Numbered from the stretch's first letter, positions 1 through 8,800 are shown. The stretch is 64,000 nt of DNA from G963668435 sp963668435 (GCA_963668435.2 CAXXSC010000008.1:1054001-1118000); one strand, 5' to 3'. The notes: generated from the sequence alone by a model not told the origin. Numbers and translations are program-made.

Positions 1-422
1 ATGATCAGGACTCCGGCAAAACAGAGCAGAAACGCGGGAAAACTTCTCAGGCTCAATCGCTGTCCGAGAAGCGGCACAGACAGGATAACCAGCATGATCG
101 GCCAGATGTTGTTCAGAGTCAGGGCCTGTTGTGCCGGAATCAGCGAATAGGCTTTAAACAAAAGCACATAATACAAGAATGGATTGAAGAAACCCAACAG
201 CATGGAGGCACGAAAGTCTGACGCGGACAAAACTCGCAAACGGCTTAATCCCCCATGTAACAGCGAAATTATACCGAGACAGACACAGGAGGTCATCGAG
301 GAAAAGAACAGCATTTCCAACGGGCTCAGGTGACGGAGCGTGATCTTGAACGCGGTCGCCGCGGTTGCCCAGAGGGAAATGGCACAGAGCGCGAACAGGT
401 ATGCTTGCGACTGACGCCGCAT
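1..422 (-). CDS. EamA/DMT-family transporter, N-terminal part only
   Basis: The complement strand from an ATG at 422 stays open to the window edge, giving 140 residues of a very hydrophobic protein. It begins MRRQSQAYLFALCAISLWAT, the usual first helix of the drug/metabolite transporter (EamA) superfamily, where a W near the end of helix 1 is typical. At least four membrane segments can be read before the cut. Family members export metabolites or amino acids across the inner membrane; the substrate cannot be told. The start lies only 11 bases after the stop of the lamin-tail gene, so it looks like the last visible gene of the minus-strand envelope operon. The fold assignment is by eye. Confidence 0.75.
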   Translation of the reverse strand, partial: MRRQSQAYLFALCAISLWATAATAFKITLRHLSPLEMLFFSSMTSCVCLGIISLLHGGLSRLRVLSASDFRASMLLGFFNPFLYYVLLFKAYSLIPAQQALTLNNIWPIMLVILSVPLLGQRLSLRSFPAFLLCFAGVLI

Positions 423-433
423 TTTCGCTCCTT

Positions 434-2071
434 TCAGAGACGGGACCCGGCAACAATGGTTTTGGTCACAGTGCTCACTTTACCGTCATCACGGTTCAGC
501 GCCTCCAGCCTGAGGATATACGGGCCTGCCGGGACACGGCTGCCATCGGCACAACCATCCCATTCGTATGACCATTTCGATCCGCTGTCCTCGGCGTCGC
601 GCAGTTTCGTAATGAAACGCCCGCGCCGGTCAAAAACTGTCAGGCTCACCCGTGCCCTCGGAAAATCGAGAGTGTAACTGATCTCGGCCGTCTCGCCGAA
701 AGGATTCGGATCGACAGTCAGCACAGGCTCCAGGCGGATAGTACCGATATCGTAAAGCATGCTGTTGGCAGCGCCGGGTGTGCCACCAATCGGTGCACTC
801 TCCTCCCATTGATCGCTCTCGATTGAAATACGCTCCAGCGACTTGCCGCTGACAGTGCTCTCATAGTACATGCTGTCAATAAAAGCGCTGACGCTTGCGG
901 CATAGAGGCGTACGCTGTCTCCGTCATTGTTCAGCGAGGGAACGCAGCCGGCATTCTCGACAAAAACGGCATCAGGTGCCACATTCGGTACAGGGCCGAC
1001 GGCTATAACTGCATACATTCCCGCGTTGAGGGTCTCGAAACTGTTTATCAGGCGCGGAGCACCTTTAACGCTGTCGTAAATCTGCCAATTATACAGGCTG
1101 ACACTAGTCTCACCAATGTTGTAGAGCTCGACCCATTCGCTGCCACCATCTGAGGGCGCCGCCATGACCTCATTGATAATCACCTCGGTCTCGCCACGGC
1201 TATTGATATACAATTTCTCCAGTGAATCGGCATCGGCGCCCTTGAACGCCACGACAAAAGCATTGTAGCCAAGCGGCACGTTATCGACTACCACCACCTG
1301 GTCGTCCGACTGCTCGCCCGGTGCGGTGTCATTGCTGAAACGCATGGTGCCGATAAAACGATCAGGGCGCATGATGACATCGATCTCGATAACAGACAAC
1401 GTTTTCGCTCCGTGGTTACGGTAGCACAGCGAGATTTCGCAGTCATTATCCGAAATTTGTAAAAGGTGCAGATCCTCGGGCAGGATCACCGGGCAATAGT
1501 CTGGCAGGGCCGCCAGGTATTCCCGGCCCGGTGTGCCGTCGATTTGGAGCGATTCCCGAAAAAATGTTTCACCCGAACCTGTCACACGTTCCCATGAGTG
1601 GCCCGGACTGCATGCAATGTCGTATTTGACAGCCTCGACAAGCTCGCCATCACCGTTCACAATACGTACGGTTTCGGCAGTGGAATTGGAGAGGCCGCGC
1701 GAGCCGAGGGCCTTGTCGGTAACAATGAACAGAGGAGTGTCCGCGGGAATATCGGAATAGGGCTCAGTGCTGAGACCGAAATAGTCGGGGTCGAAAATCA
1801 GGGCATACGCCCCTGCGGGGATACCCCAACCCCCATCTGCGACAGGAACGATCTTATCGTCAGCGGAACCGTCACCGATCAGCCACCCCTCAAGGTAAAC
1901 AGGCGAACTGCCGCCATTATAGAGCTCGACAAACTCGCGGGCGTTCTCGTTGCCATCGGGATTGAACATGATCTCGCTGATGATAACACCGCTTTCCGCA
2001 CGGGCATTCCCTGAGAATAACAGGGAAAGTGTGACTAACAGTAATATGGCGAAAGCGGACATTTTTCTCAA
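434..2071 (-). CDS. Secreted lamin-tail-domain protein with C-terminal FlgD-like Ig module
   Basis: A 545-residue exported protein. An N-terminal signal peptide ends near AlaArgAla at about residue 25. Two lamin-tail (LTD) domains follow, at about 27-160 and 293-420. Both start with an IISEIM or IINEVM strand and contain E-[FW]-V-E-L-Y-N, the family signature. The C-terminal 90 residues (DPNPFGE, then VFDRRGR, ending in a VPAGPYILRL strand) match the FlgD-like Ig module that often anchors or sorts surface proteins in FCB bacteria. LTD domains are thought to bind or display material outside the cell; the ligand is unknown. The longest frame starts with TTG at 2071, overlapping the TGA of the glycosyltransferase gene. 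An in-frame ATG at 2062 is the alternative. It is translationally coupled to its upstream neighbour. Confidence 0.85.
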   Translation of the reverse strand: MRKMSAFAILLLVTLSLLFSGNARAESGVIISEIMFNPDGNENAREFVELYNGGSSPVYLEGWLIGDGSADDKIVPVADGGWGIPAGAYALIFDPDYFGLSTEPYSDIPADTPLFIVTDKALGSRGLSNSTAETVRIVNGDGELVEAVKYDIACSPGHSWERVTGSGETFFRESLQIDGTPGREYLAALPDYCPVILPEDLHLLQISDNDCEISLCYRNHGAKTLSVIEIDVIMRPDRFIGTMRFSNDTAPGEQSDDQVVVVDNVPLGYNAFVVAFKGADADSLEKLYINSRGETEVIINEVMAAPSDGGSEWVELYNIGETSVSLYNWQIYDSVKGAPRLINSFETLNAGMYAVIAVGPVPNVAPDAVFVENAGCVPSLNNDGDSVRLYAASVSAFIDSMYYESTVSGKSLERISIESDQWEESAPIGGTPGAANSMLYDIGTIRLEPVLTVDPNPFGETAEISYTLDFPRARVSLTVFDRRGRFITKLRDAEDSGSKWSYEWDGCADGSRVPAGPYILRLEALNRDDGKVSTVTKTIVAGSRL

Positions 2072-3279
2072 GACTGCCTGTCCTTTTCCGCGATCATATC
2101 TGCAAAGACAGACTCGAGATCGCTCATGAGATGCTCGTGGTTGAAATCACGCTCGATAACAGCACGGGCATTCTTCGCCATTTGCGCCCGAAATTCGGAG
2201 GAGCCAGCCAGCTCAAGGATAGCATCGGCGAGCCCCTTGGCATCTCCCTCGGCCACAAGAAGGCCGGAATCATGATCTGTGATCAACTCGGGAATCCCGC
2301 TGTGAACACTGGAAACGACCGGCAATCCCGAGGCCATTGCTTCCATGAGTGAGACCGGAATACCCTCCATATCACCGTTCACCGCGGTTCTGCTGGATAA
2401 AAGGTAGGCATCCGCATCCTCGAAATACTTCTGGGCCTCAGCCGGATATTTCCTGCCGTGGAATGTCACCCTGTTTTCAATTCCCAGCGATTGGACTTGC
2501 TTTTCAAGCGCTCCCTGAAGCGGACCGTCACCGATAATATCATAACTGAATTCGAAACCGGGATTTTTCTCAAGACTTATGGTAAGCGCCTCAAGAGCTG
2601 TATCGATGCCTTTTTTCTCGACAAGGCGGCAGACAGAAAGAAAGCGCAGGGCAGTATTTGAAATCCTCTCGCGGAAAGTAAAATGGCCGGGATCGACTCC
2701 CATATGATGAACCCTGAGCTTGTCCTCTGGGCAGCCGAGCGAGATGAGCCGCCGCCGCCAGAAATCGCTGACCGGAAGACCGAGGCTCATGACATTCCAG
2801 AGCCTTTGGCGCTCGCTTTCAGGAAGCGCTGGCAGGTGACGTGCCACATCGACACCGTGGAACACAACCGCGAGCGGTGTTTTTATGCCGAGATTGTCAA
2901 ACAGGAAAGCACATCGCTGCGCAAGATCGCCAAAATGCACGAGAACGGCATCGGCGTTTTGGAGCAGGCCACTGTTATACGGCGGGAAAAAGCTTGGTGC
3001 AAGCGGGCTGTCCGCCCTGTTCATGTAACGGAGAAAAGACGGAGAAAAACCACCGGAGAACGTGCAGGAAACCATTTTTAAAGCGCTGTCGAAGACATTG
3101 GCATGATAACCGAGGCTGACAACACGCTTGCCGAGACCATATTGCGAAGGCGGTGTCACGGGATTTTTCAGGGACAGGACTGTAACATCATGCCCGCGTT
3201 CGAGCAAACCATTCACCTGGGCAAGCACAAATGTCTCGCTCGTTTTCGGAAATTCACGGGCTATGAAAAGAATTTTCAT
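2068..3279 (-). CDS. Family 4 glycosyltransferase (GT-B, colanic-acid type)
   Basis: A 403-residue GT-B glycosyltransferase that should move a sugar from a nucleotide donor onto a glycan or lipid-linked acceptor at the cytoplasmic membrane. The N-terminal half begins MKILFIAREFPKTSETFV. The C-terminal half carries the donor-binding E-x7-E signature in EGIPVSLMEAMASG and a preceding HGRKYPAEAQKYFEDADAYL segment. I use the ATG at 3279 because the longer open frame runs through the nitroreductase gene and its extra 63 residues look non-coding. The gene starts 19 bases after the nitroreductase stop and overlaps the lamin-tail start. The neighbouring pyruvyl transferase suggests extracellular polysaccharide or a glycosylated surface protein; the product is unknown. 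Confidence 0.9.
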   Translation of the reverse strand: MKILFIAREFPKTSETFVLAQVNGLLERGHDVTVLSLKNPVTPPSQYGLGKRVVSLGYHANVFDSALKMVSCTFSGGFSPSFLRYMNRADSPLAPSFFPPYNSGLLQNADAVLVHFGDLAQRCAFLFDNLGIKTPLAVVFHGVDVARHLPALPESERQRLWNVMSLGLPVSDFWRRRLISLGCPEDKLRVHHMGVDPGHFTFRERISNTALRFLSVCRLVEKKGIDTALEALTISLEKNPGFEFSYDIIGDGPLQGALEKQVQSLGIENRVTFHGRKYPAEAQKYFEDADAYLLSSRTAVNGDMEGIPVSLMEAMASGLPVVSSVHSGIPELITDHDSGLLVAEGDAKGLADAILELAGSSEFRAQMAKNARAVIERDFNHEHLMSDLESVFADMIAEKDRQS

Positions 3280-3298
3280 GAATGCCTCGCTGTGATCG

Positions 3299-4243
3299 TC
3301 AATCCCCACTGCCATCACTATCATTTTCCTGCCGGACACCCCTGAGCATGTACGATCCGGCATCCATGCGAGCAGGAACAGGCGGGATGAATGCTGCCGC
3401 ACCGACAGCGAGAATCGCAACCGGCGCGATATAATCCGGAATGCCGAGAGCCTTGCTGAAAGCCGCATACTTTTCGATATTCAACTCACGCGAACCGACA
3501 AGGTCATCGGCGAAATGGTTCCAGCAGCAGCCGAAACCGCAATCGTGCGCAAGCAGTATCATCTGCATTATCGCCGCACCGGAATCGATGTACAGACAGC
3601 GTTCCTCTTCGCCAAGGGCACCGTAAATCCTGCTGTCCGATCCGACGAAAATCAGCATGGGGGCCGAAATGCAGTGCTCCTCTTTAAGACGGCAGAGCAA
3701 TCGTTTTTCGCGTTCATCGGTCATGATCCGGAAACGCAGCGCCTGGCGGTTCCCGGAATTTGGAGCCCATCGCGCAGCATCTATCATGCGGTCCGCAAGC
3801 TCACGGAATACAGCGCTGTCCGGTTGCTCGGAAGCCCATACACGGACACTGCGGCGAGATTTAAGCATATCGAGAAACGGCCCGGCTTTCGCAAGATCGA
3901 TCGCCTCCCGCGGCTGAGAGGATGCCTCGCTCACGGCCTCATCCAGACGGTCAAAGGAATCATGGATCCAGCGCGACCATTGGACTGTTGGCTCATCTCG
4001 GGGAACACCGCGTTCTTCGAGCAGTTTATGCAGACTGGCGAGACGGTCCCGTTTTGCCTCGTAGATATGACGTTTCGTCTCAATGATGCCGTTATAGAGC
4101 GCCTTTTCGATACGGTGCGACTCATGACGCATGAGAGCCAGTATCTCCTCCGTGCTCATGGCGGCTGGATCGCTGCCGAATTTCTTCTTCCCGGTGAAGA
4201 GTGATTTTATTATCCGGGAGAAACTTTTTCGTTTAGGGCTCAT
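3299..4243 (-). CDS. Nitroreductase-family flavoprotein with long N-terminal extension
   Basis: A 314-residue protein whose residues from about 125 onward match the nitroreductase fold: SRRSVRVW, AARWAPNSGNRQALRF and a Gly-rich stretch before GCCWNHF. These parts bind FMN and act in NAD(P)H-linked reduction. About 120 residues come first, basic at the start and then charged and helical (SFSRIIKSLFTGKKKFG), which ordinary nitroreductases lack. Such extended proteins occur in polysaccharide gene clusters, but their substrate is not known. It sits between the pyruvyl transferase (65-base gap) and the glycosyltransferase (19-base gap), so it was probably recruited to a glycan pathway. The ATG at 4243 has only a weak, distant AGGA. 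Confidence 0.85.
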   Translation of the reverse strand: MSPKRKSFSRIIKSLFTGKKKFGSDPAAMSTEEILALMRHESHRIEKALYNGIIETKRHIYEAKRDRLASLHKLLEERGVPRDEPTVQWSRWIHDSFDRLDEAVSEASSQPREAIDLAKAGPFLDMLKSRRSVRVWASEQPDSAVFRELADRMIDAARWAPNSGNRQALRFRIMTDEREKRLLCRLKEEHCISAPMLIFVGSDSRIYGALGEEERCLYIDSGAAIMQMILLAHDCGFGCCWNHFADDLVGSRELNIEKYAAFSKALGIPDYIAPVAILAVGAAAFIPPVPARMDAGSYMLRGVRQENDSDGSGD

Positions 4244-4308
4244 TATCGTAAAAATATCCTCAATTCAGTTTTTAGCACATGATAAAAACGTGATCACCGT
4301 CAGTGTTT

Positions 4309-5379
4309 TCAGTCCCCGACCAGGCCGGGAATACGGTCGAAATACTCCGCATTCCAATCGGGAGCATCAAAATTCTCACAGTCCAGCGCCGTATCGATCA
4401 TACCAGCGACATCTGCATAGCTCCCCGCCCGGAAAACGAATGCGAGATCACGGAACCAGTCAATTGCCGAGGTCAGCTTATGGTCGACTGTCCTCAATAC
4501 AATACAGGGCTTTTTGGTGATAACCGAGAAAATGAGACCGTGATAGCGGTCGGTCACAACGAGATCGAAGGACGAGAAATAATCGAGAACGCCCTCGAGC
4601 ACTTCACCGCGCTTTTCGTGAAGGATAGGCTCATCGAGCGTGGTATCGAAAACAGCGGTCTCCATGTCGAGATCCTTTTCCAGCGCCTGTCGCTCGGCAT
4701 CACTCAGTATCGATTCGTCATCACGTCTCAGGCAGAGAAGCACACGTGGCTTATCACTCTTTTCCCGACGCGGCCTGGCATCGAGCGAAAGAACGAAATC
4801 AGGCATGGCGAAAGTCCGGGCTTTCGGAAAAAGCTCCTTTGCGAGTTCACCGCTCTCGGCATCACGGCCGATAATGGTCAGGTCGGGGTGACGGGCATAC
4901 AGCCGGATGGATCGCTCCCTTTCAGTTCTGCCCCGCTCGCTGTCGCTGAAAAAAATAGTCTGCGGAAGGCTGACAATCCTGTTTTTCCGGAATGTCGTAA
5001 TCAGAAGGCGCCGGATATTCTCAGACCAGAGCCCCCTGTCACCGAGATTGCCGCCGCTGTGAAGGAAAATGAGATCATCCGGCCTGATGAGAAAGCGAAG
5101 TGCCGGAAGATAATAGCGAGCCTGGTCCTTGTCGACTTCCAATACCGGCCTGTCCGGATAATGACGGGCCAGCCAGAGATGAATGGCAACCGCCTGGGCG
5201 TGGTCACCGATATTTTTCAGACGCGGCGGCGGCGTAATACCGTAAATAATCTTGGGGCGGGATGCAAGCCCGCAGTGTTTCATATAGTAGATAGCGTTAA
5301 CCGGCAGGCGCACCGGCAGCCACGCCACGAATTTTATGGCACGCCGGACTTTCTTGATTCCCGCCTTTATACTGCCCAT
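4309..5379 (-). CDS. Polysaccharide pyruvyl transferase family protein
   Basis: A 356-residue protein of the pyruvyl transferase family (PF04230), which adds pyruvate ketals from phosphoenolpyruvate to sugars. Near the N-terminus it has NIGDHAQAVAIHLWL. In the middle is FLHSGGNLGDRGLW, and in the second half VVTDRYHGLIFSVI, the most conserved family block. The N-terminus is basic and hydrophobic, with no clear signal. The ATG at 5379 is preceded by AAGGAG at good spacing, so I prefer it over the longer frame from 5427. It is the first gene of the minus-strand operon and reads away from thioredoxin. Whether it is a true pyruvyl transferase or another GT-B-like enzyme cannot be decided from sequence alone. 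Confidence 0.85.
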   Translation of the reverse strand: MGSIKAGIKKVRRAIKFVAWLPVRLPVNAIYYMKHCGLASRPKIIYGITPPPRLKNIGDHAQAVAIHLWLARHYPDRPVLEVDKDQARYYLPALRFLIRPDDLIFLHSGGNLGDRGLWSENIRRLLITTFRKNRIVSLPQTIFFSDSERGRTERERSIRLYARHPDLTIIGRDAESGELAKELFPKARTFAMPDFVLSLDARPRREKSDKPRVLLCLRRDDESILSDAERQALEKDLDMETAVFDTTLDEPILHEKRGEVLEGVLDYFSSFDLVVTDRYHGLIFSVITKKPCIVLRTVDHKLTSAIDWFRDLAFVFRAGSYADVAGMIDTALDCENFDAPDWNAEYFDRIPGLVGD

Positions 5380-5432
5380 GAACGCTCCTTTATGGAAAAT
5401 TCTGTAGAGAATAAAACTCTTACACACCGGGT

Positions 5433-5462
5433 ATTATACATAAAAGCGTCCCGAAATGGTAA
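5433..5462 (-). promoter_or_regulatory. Probable sigma70-type promoter for the envelope operon
   Basis: On the complement strand a perfect TATAAT (5433-5438) lies 18 bases downstream of TTACCA (5457-5462). It is 50-60 bases upstream of the pyruvyl transferase start, in a stretch otherwise free of genes. The -35 match is only moderate. Confidence 0.5.
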
Positions 5463-5530
5463 CGAAAAGTGCCGTGAAATGTTTAATCCCCTCCTCCTCT
5501 GCCCCCTGTAACTGTATCAAAAAAATACTA

Positions 5531-5559
5531 TTGACAAATTGATTTTCATTATATATATT
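5531..5559 (+). promoter_or_regulatory. Strong sigma70-type promoter for the thioredoxin cluster
   Basis: A perfect TTGACA (5531-5536) and TATATT (5554-5559) are separated by exactly 17 bases in an AT-rich spacer. Transcription would begin near 5566, leaving a leader of about 95 bases before the thioredoxin ATG at 5661. It is divergent from the promoter at 5433-5462. Confidence 0.7.
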
Positions 5560-5660
5560 TAGCATAATTGCTATTTTGCTATTGCGCACAACGATAAAGA
5601 AAACACATTGGCAGACGGAGAAAATCCAACGCTGCCGAATATCACAGAAGGAGAAATACT

Positions 5661-5996
5661 ATGAGCTCTGTAATCCATGCAACCGACGCAACGTTTGAAA
5701 CTGAAGTTCTTCAGTCAGATGTACCTGTCATCGTCGATTTCTGGGCCCCCTGGTGTATGCCATGCCGCATGATGAGCCCGATCCTCGATGAGCTCGCCGG
5801 TACGGAAGCTGGTAACGTTAAAGTCTGCAAGGTCAATACTGACGAAAACCAGCAGATCGCGGCCCGTTACGGCATCATGAGCATCCCCTCGCTCCTCTTC
5901 TTCCACGGCGGAGAAGAAATCGGCAGAACAGTGGGTGTTCAGCCCGCCGCAGCACTCAAAGCGACGCTTGACAAAGCCCTCAAGGAGAAGGTATAA
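5661..5996 (+). CDS. trxA: Thioredoxin
   Basis: A 111-residue thioredoxin, the family's normal length, which reduces disulfides in cytoplasmic proteins. The active site is WCMPC at 31-35, with Met where most thioredoxins have Gly. The FWAPW lead-in and the cis-proline block (IMSIPSLLFF, near residue 75) are normal. AGAAGGAG precedes the ATG at good spacing. The stop overlaps the start of the 55-residue DUF6132-like gene, and a CoA-disulfide-reductase-like flavoenzyme follows, so the three probably form one redox cluster. The nearby electron source is not a classical thioredoxin reductase. Confidence 0.95.
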   Translation: MSSVIHATDATFETEVLQSDVPVIVDFWAPWCMPCRMMSPILDELAGTEAGNVKVCKVNTDENQQIAARYGIMSIPSLLFFHGGEEIGRTVGVQPAAALKATLDKALKEKV

Positions 5997-6163
5997 TGTT
6001 ACGTATACTACTTGGGCCTGTCATAGGTGCAATCCTGGGCTTTGCCTATTACCGCTTCATAGGCTGCTCATCCGGCGCCTGCCCGATAACGTCGAATCCG
6101 TGGATTTCCACGCTGTACGGCGCGCTGATGGGATTCATGATAGCCGGTATGGGCGGAAAATAA
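5996..6163 (+). CDS. Small membrane protein of the DUF6132 type
   Basis: A 55-residue protein that is easy to miss because of its size. Its ATG overlaps the thioredoxin stop (TAATG), a strong sign of translational coupling. The sequence starts MLRILLGPVIGAILGFAYYR. It then has a short loop GCSSGACPITSNP with two cysteines and a second hydrophobic helix GALMGFMIAGM. The Cys-Ser-Ser-Gly-x-Cys-Pro-Ile-Thr-Ser pattern between two helices is what I recall for the DUF6132 family, found near thioredoxin and rhodanese genes. Function is unknown. The paired cysteines next to thioredoxin suggest redox activity at the membrane, which is an inference. Confidence 0.8.
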   Translation: MLRILLGPVIGAILGFAYYRFIGCSSGACPITSNPWISTLYGALMGFMIAGMGGK

Positions 6164-6253
6164 TAGAAACGTTATGATCGGCGTATCAGAATACCACAGA
6201 TAATAAAAGCGGTTCCGACAGGACCATCTACGAGAAAATAATTAAATACAATA

Positions 6254-6279
6254 GGGGCGCTGGCGTTAACCGGCGCCCC
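6254..6279 (+). terminator. GC-rich hairpin without U-run before the flavoenzyme gene
   Basis: A 10-bp stem (GGGGCGCTGG with CCGGCGCCCC, one G-U pair) and a 6-base loop lie between the small membrane gene and the oxidoreductase start at 6299. No T-run follows, so it may be an attenuator, a processing site or an mRNA stabiliser rather than a full terminator. Confidence 0.5.
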
Positions 6280-6298
6280 TGAATAACAGGATACCGCC

Positions 6299-7657
6299 AT
6301 GAAACGTCCGCTCAAGCTAATCGTTGTCGGAGCAGTCGCAGCCGGAACTCGTGCCGCTTCGAAAGCCCGACGCAGCGATCCCTCGATGGAAATCACGCTC
6401 ATTACCCAGGAACAGAATATCGCCTATGCAGGGTGCGGACTGCCGTACTACATAGGAGGTGTCATTACTGACAGAAACCGCCTTTTCGCACGCACGCCGG
6501 AAGCTTTCCGGGAAAAACAGGGCATTGATGTCCGTCTTGGTGTCCGGGCCGAGCGTATCAACACGTTCGACCAAATCCTCCATGTAAGAAATCTCTCCGA
6601 CGGTTCAGTGGAAAAACTGCCGTATGACCGTCTGCTAATCGCCACGGGAGCAAAACCGGTACTGCCGCCTGTCGAAGGCATAGACCTTCCGGGGATTTTC
6701 ACACTTCATTCAGTCACCGATGCCGACTCCATCATGCAGTTCATCGGATCACGAACCATACGCAATGCCGCAATTATCGGCGCCGGTTACATCGGCTGTG
6801 AAATGGCGGAGGCGTTTACCGATCGCGGTATTTCTGTCGACATGTTCGAGATGGCAGGTTCGGTCATGCCGCGCATGTTCGATGCTGATATGGCGGCGCA
6901 TCTCTCTGAACATCTCTCATCGAAAGGTGTTCGTTTTCATCCCGGGACAAAAATTGACCGTATCGAGGGCGACTCCTCGGTCACCGGAGTAAAAAGTGGC
7001 GGCACAAATTATCCGGCGGATATTGTGCTTGTAGCCGCGGGTGTTGCACCCAACACGGAACTTGCCCGCGAGGCACGAATCGTTCTCGGTGAAAGCGGGG
7101 CAATCAAGGTCGATTCACGCATGGAAAGCTCTGTCAGGGGCATTTTCGCCGCGGGTGACTGCACAGAAACCACCCATCTGGTATCAGGCAAAGCGACTTG
7201 GCTTCCGCTCGGCTCGACAGCCAACAAGATGGGGCGTGTCGCGGGTGCGAATATCGCGGGAGCCAACAAACAGTTCCCCGGCATCACCGGCACCTCGATA
7301 GTCAAGGTGTTCGACCTCGCCGCAGGCCGAACAGGGCTCAATGAGGATGAGGCACGTTCACATGGTTTCAATCCGATCTCGACCACTGTAAAATCGTCGA
7401 CAAAAGCAGGTTATTATCCCGGCGGTGAGGAAATTACGGTAAAAATGACCGCCGACCGGAAAAGCGGCAGAATCCTCGGAGTCCAGGCTGTCGGCACATC
7501 CTCTGTCGACAAGATCATCGACAGCGCGGCATCGGCCCTGGCCGGCAAGCTTGCGGTAGATGATCTGACAGCACTCGATCTCGCTTATTCACCACCATTC
7601 TCGCCCTCTCTCGGACCACTCATCGTGGCGGCACAGGTTCTTGATGAAAAGCTGTAA
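6299..7657 (+). CDS. FAD-dependent pyridine nucleotide-disulfide oxidoreductase, CoA-disulfide reductase/NADH oxidase type
   Basis: A 452-residue flavoenzyme of the single-cysteine subgroup that includes CoA-disulfide reductase, NADH oxidase and NADH peroxidase. The first dinucleotide fold is at VVGAVAAG (9-16). The redox cysteine is C46 in YAGCGLPYY, which is the CoA-disulfide reductase context. A second nucleotide fold reads IIGAGYIGCEMAE, and the FAD-binding block GIFAAGDC is present. The C-terminal dimerisation domain is complete and no rhodanese domain is fused. The substrate could be CoA-disulfide, polysulfide or oxygen. With thioredoxin and a Cys-containing membrane protein upstream, a thiol or sulfur role is the best inference. 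Confidence 0.88.
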   Translation: MKRPLKLIVVGAVAAGTRAASKARRSDPSMEITLITQEQNIAYAGCGLPYYIGGVITDRNRLFARTPEAFREKQGIDVRLGVRAERINTFDQILHVRNLSDGSVEKLPYDRLLIATGAKPVLPPVEGIDLPGIFTLHSVTDADSIMQFIGSRTIRNAAIIGAGYIGCEMAEAFTDRGISVDMFEMAGSVMPRMFDADMAAHLSEHLSSKGVRFHPGTKIDRIEGDSSVTGVKSGGTNYPADIVLVAAGVAPNTELAREARIVLGESGAIKVDSRMESSVRGIFAAGDCTETTHLVSGKATWLPLGSTANKMGRVAGANIAGANKQFPGITGTSIVKVFDLAAGRTGLNEDEARSHGFNPISTTVKSSTKAGYYPGGEEITVKMTADRKSGRILGVQAVGTSSVDKIIDSAASALAGKLAVDDLTALDLAYSPPFSPSLGPLIVAAQVLDEKL

Positions 7658-7817
7658 GGAAGAATGAAGTACACTGTAGTAAGCATCGGGAAATCAGCCC
7701 GGGAGAAGAGTGACATTCCCGGAATCGCAGAAATTGCCATTTAGATCATGATATCCGCAGAAAGCATCACGGTTATGATGTTTGATGTTTGCGGAATGCT
7801 GTCACAGGGGTGAATTG

Positions 7818-8660
7818 TCAGACGTGGCGGATGACAAGGAGATTTGCCGGTGCCTGGAACGAGGTTCCGATAAGGTATATGTAGGTAGTAACAGTCTGTT
7901 TAGCGCCAATCTCACGGCCCATGACACCCGGTTCGATGATGAATTCGACAAAATCCAGTTTGAGAGTATTGTGCTGCTGCTTTACACGCAAAATATGCGG
8001 TATTTTTTTTGCCATGTCACCGCGATTGAACTCGAAACCCTTGATATCAGAACCGAAAACCATTGTCTTGAGAACTTCTTTGTCCGGCGTTCGCAGGGCC
8101 TCCTCGATCGACATGCGGTCTGTCACCTCGCGGCTGAGCGAACGGTCGTAGACTTTCTTGCTAACCCATTTCCCGATATGCATTAAATAGATCCCGCTCC
8201 TGATATTCGGCAGAACGGTTTTCTCGAAATAATCGGCGGAATTTTTCCCGTTGATCACCGGCCTTATCCTAATCTCAATAGCAGCTATCCTTGGCCATTT
8301 TGGTGAGGTTATCCTTAAAAGGGAATCCGCGAAACCGGCTGGCTGAACGGCGGCGTTTTCCAGAGACAGGGCATTCGTTTTGCCGCCTGATTTGATCACG
8401 AGGAAAAAGTCCGGGGGATTATCGCCATAGATAAAGACGGAGCCGTTTTTACTGGTGATATCATCCAGTCTACCGAGTTCCTTGCGGCGCGCTTCATTAA
8501 AACCTGCGATGGTGATATTTGCACTTTTCTCAGACGGTGCCGAGTTACTGTTTTTCAGAGTGACAGTAATTTTGAATTCCTTGCCGATCTCAACCGCACT
8601 GAAATAATCACAAAGAAAATCAATAGCATCAGGGCCTGTGTGTATGTATTCGTTATCCAT
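7818..8660 (-). CDS. Hypothetical protein, 280 residues
   Basis: I do not recognise the family. The protein has no signal peptide and no membrane helix. It looks globular and rich in beta strands, with repeated short strands such as EFKITVTLKN and FFLVIKSGG. A more charged middle part (KWVSKKVYDRSLSREVTDR) precedes a strand-rich C-terminus. The start ATG at 8660 has no Shine-Dalgarno match in the 20 bases before it. It lies downstream of the radical SAM gene on the same strand with a 140-base gap. Convergence with the flavoenzyme gene gives a natural end. The lack of a clear ribosome site leaves the start uncertain. Confidence 0.6.
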   Translation of the reverse strand: MDNEYIHTGPDAIDFLCDYFSAVEIGKEFKITVTLKNSNSAPSEKSANITIAGFNEARRKELGRLDDITSKNGSVFIYGDNPPDFFLVIKSGGKTNALSLENAAVQPAGFADSLLRITSPKWPRIAAIEIRIRPVINGKNSADYFEKTVLPNIRSGIYLMHIGKWVSKKVYDRSLSREVTDRMSIEEALRTPDKEVLKTMVFGSDIKGFEFNRGDMAKKIPHILRVKQQHNTLKLDFVEFIIEPGVMGREIGAKQTVTTYIYLIGTSFQAPANLLVIRHV

Positions 8661-8800
8661 GATTGTTAATAATTGATTTTACAGATGAATTTCAAGGAAT
8701 ACCAGCCGCTCGGGCTGAAACATGATGTAGGTGTCCAAGATTACAAATATAACAGTTCAAGCAGAGTAAATGCCAGTGCTTTTTCCGTTAAATACAGCCG

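Noticed and set aside
7664..7744. 26-codon ORF called as a gene
   Set aside because: Similarity to RlmH covers only a few residues; kept only as a finding.
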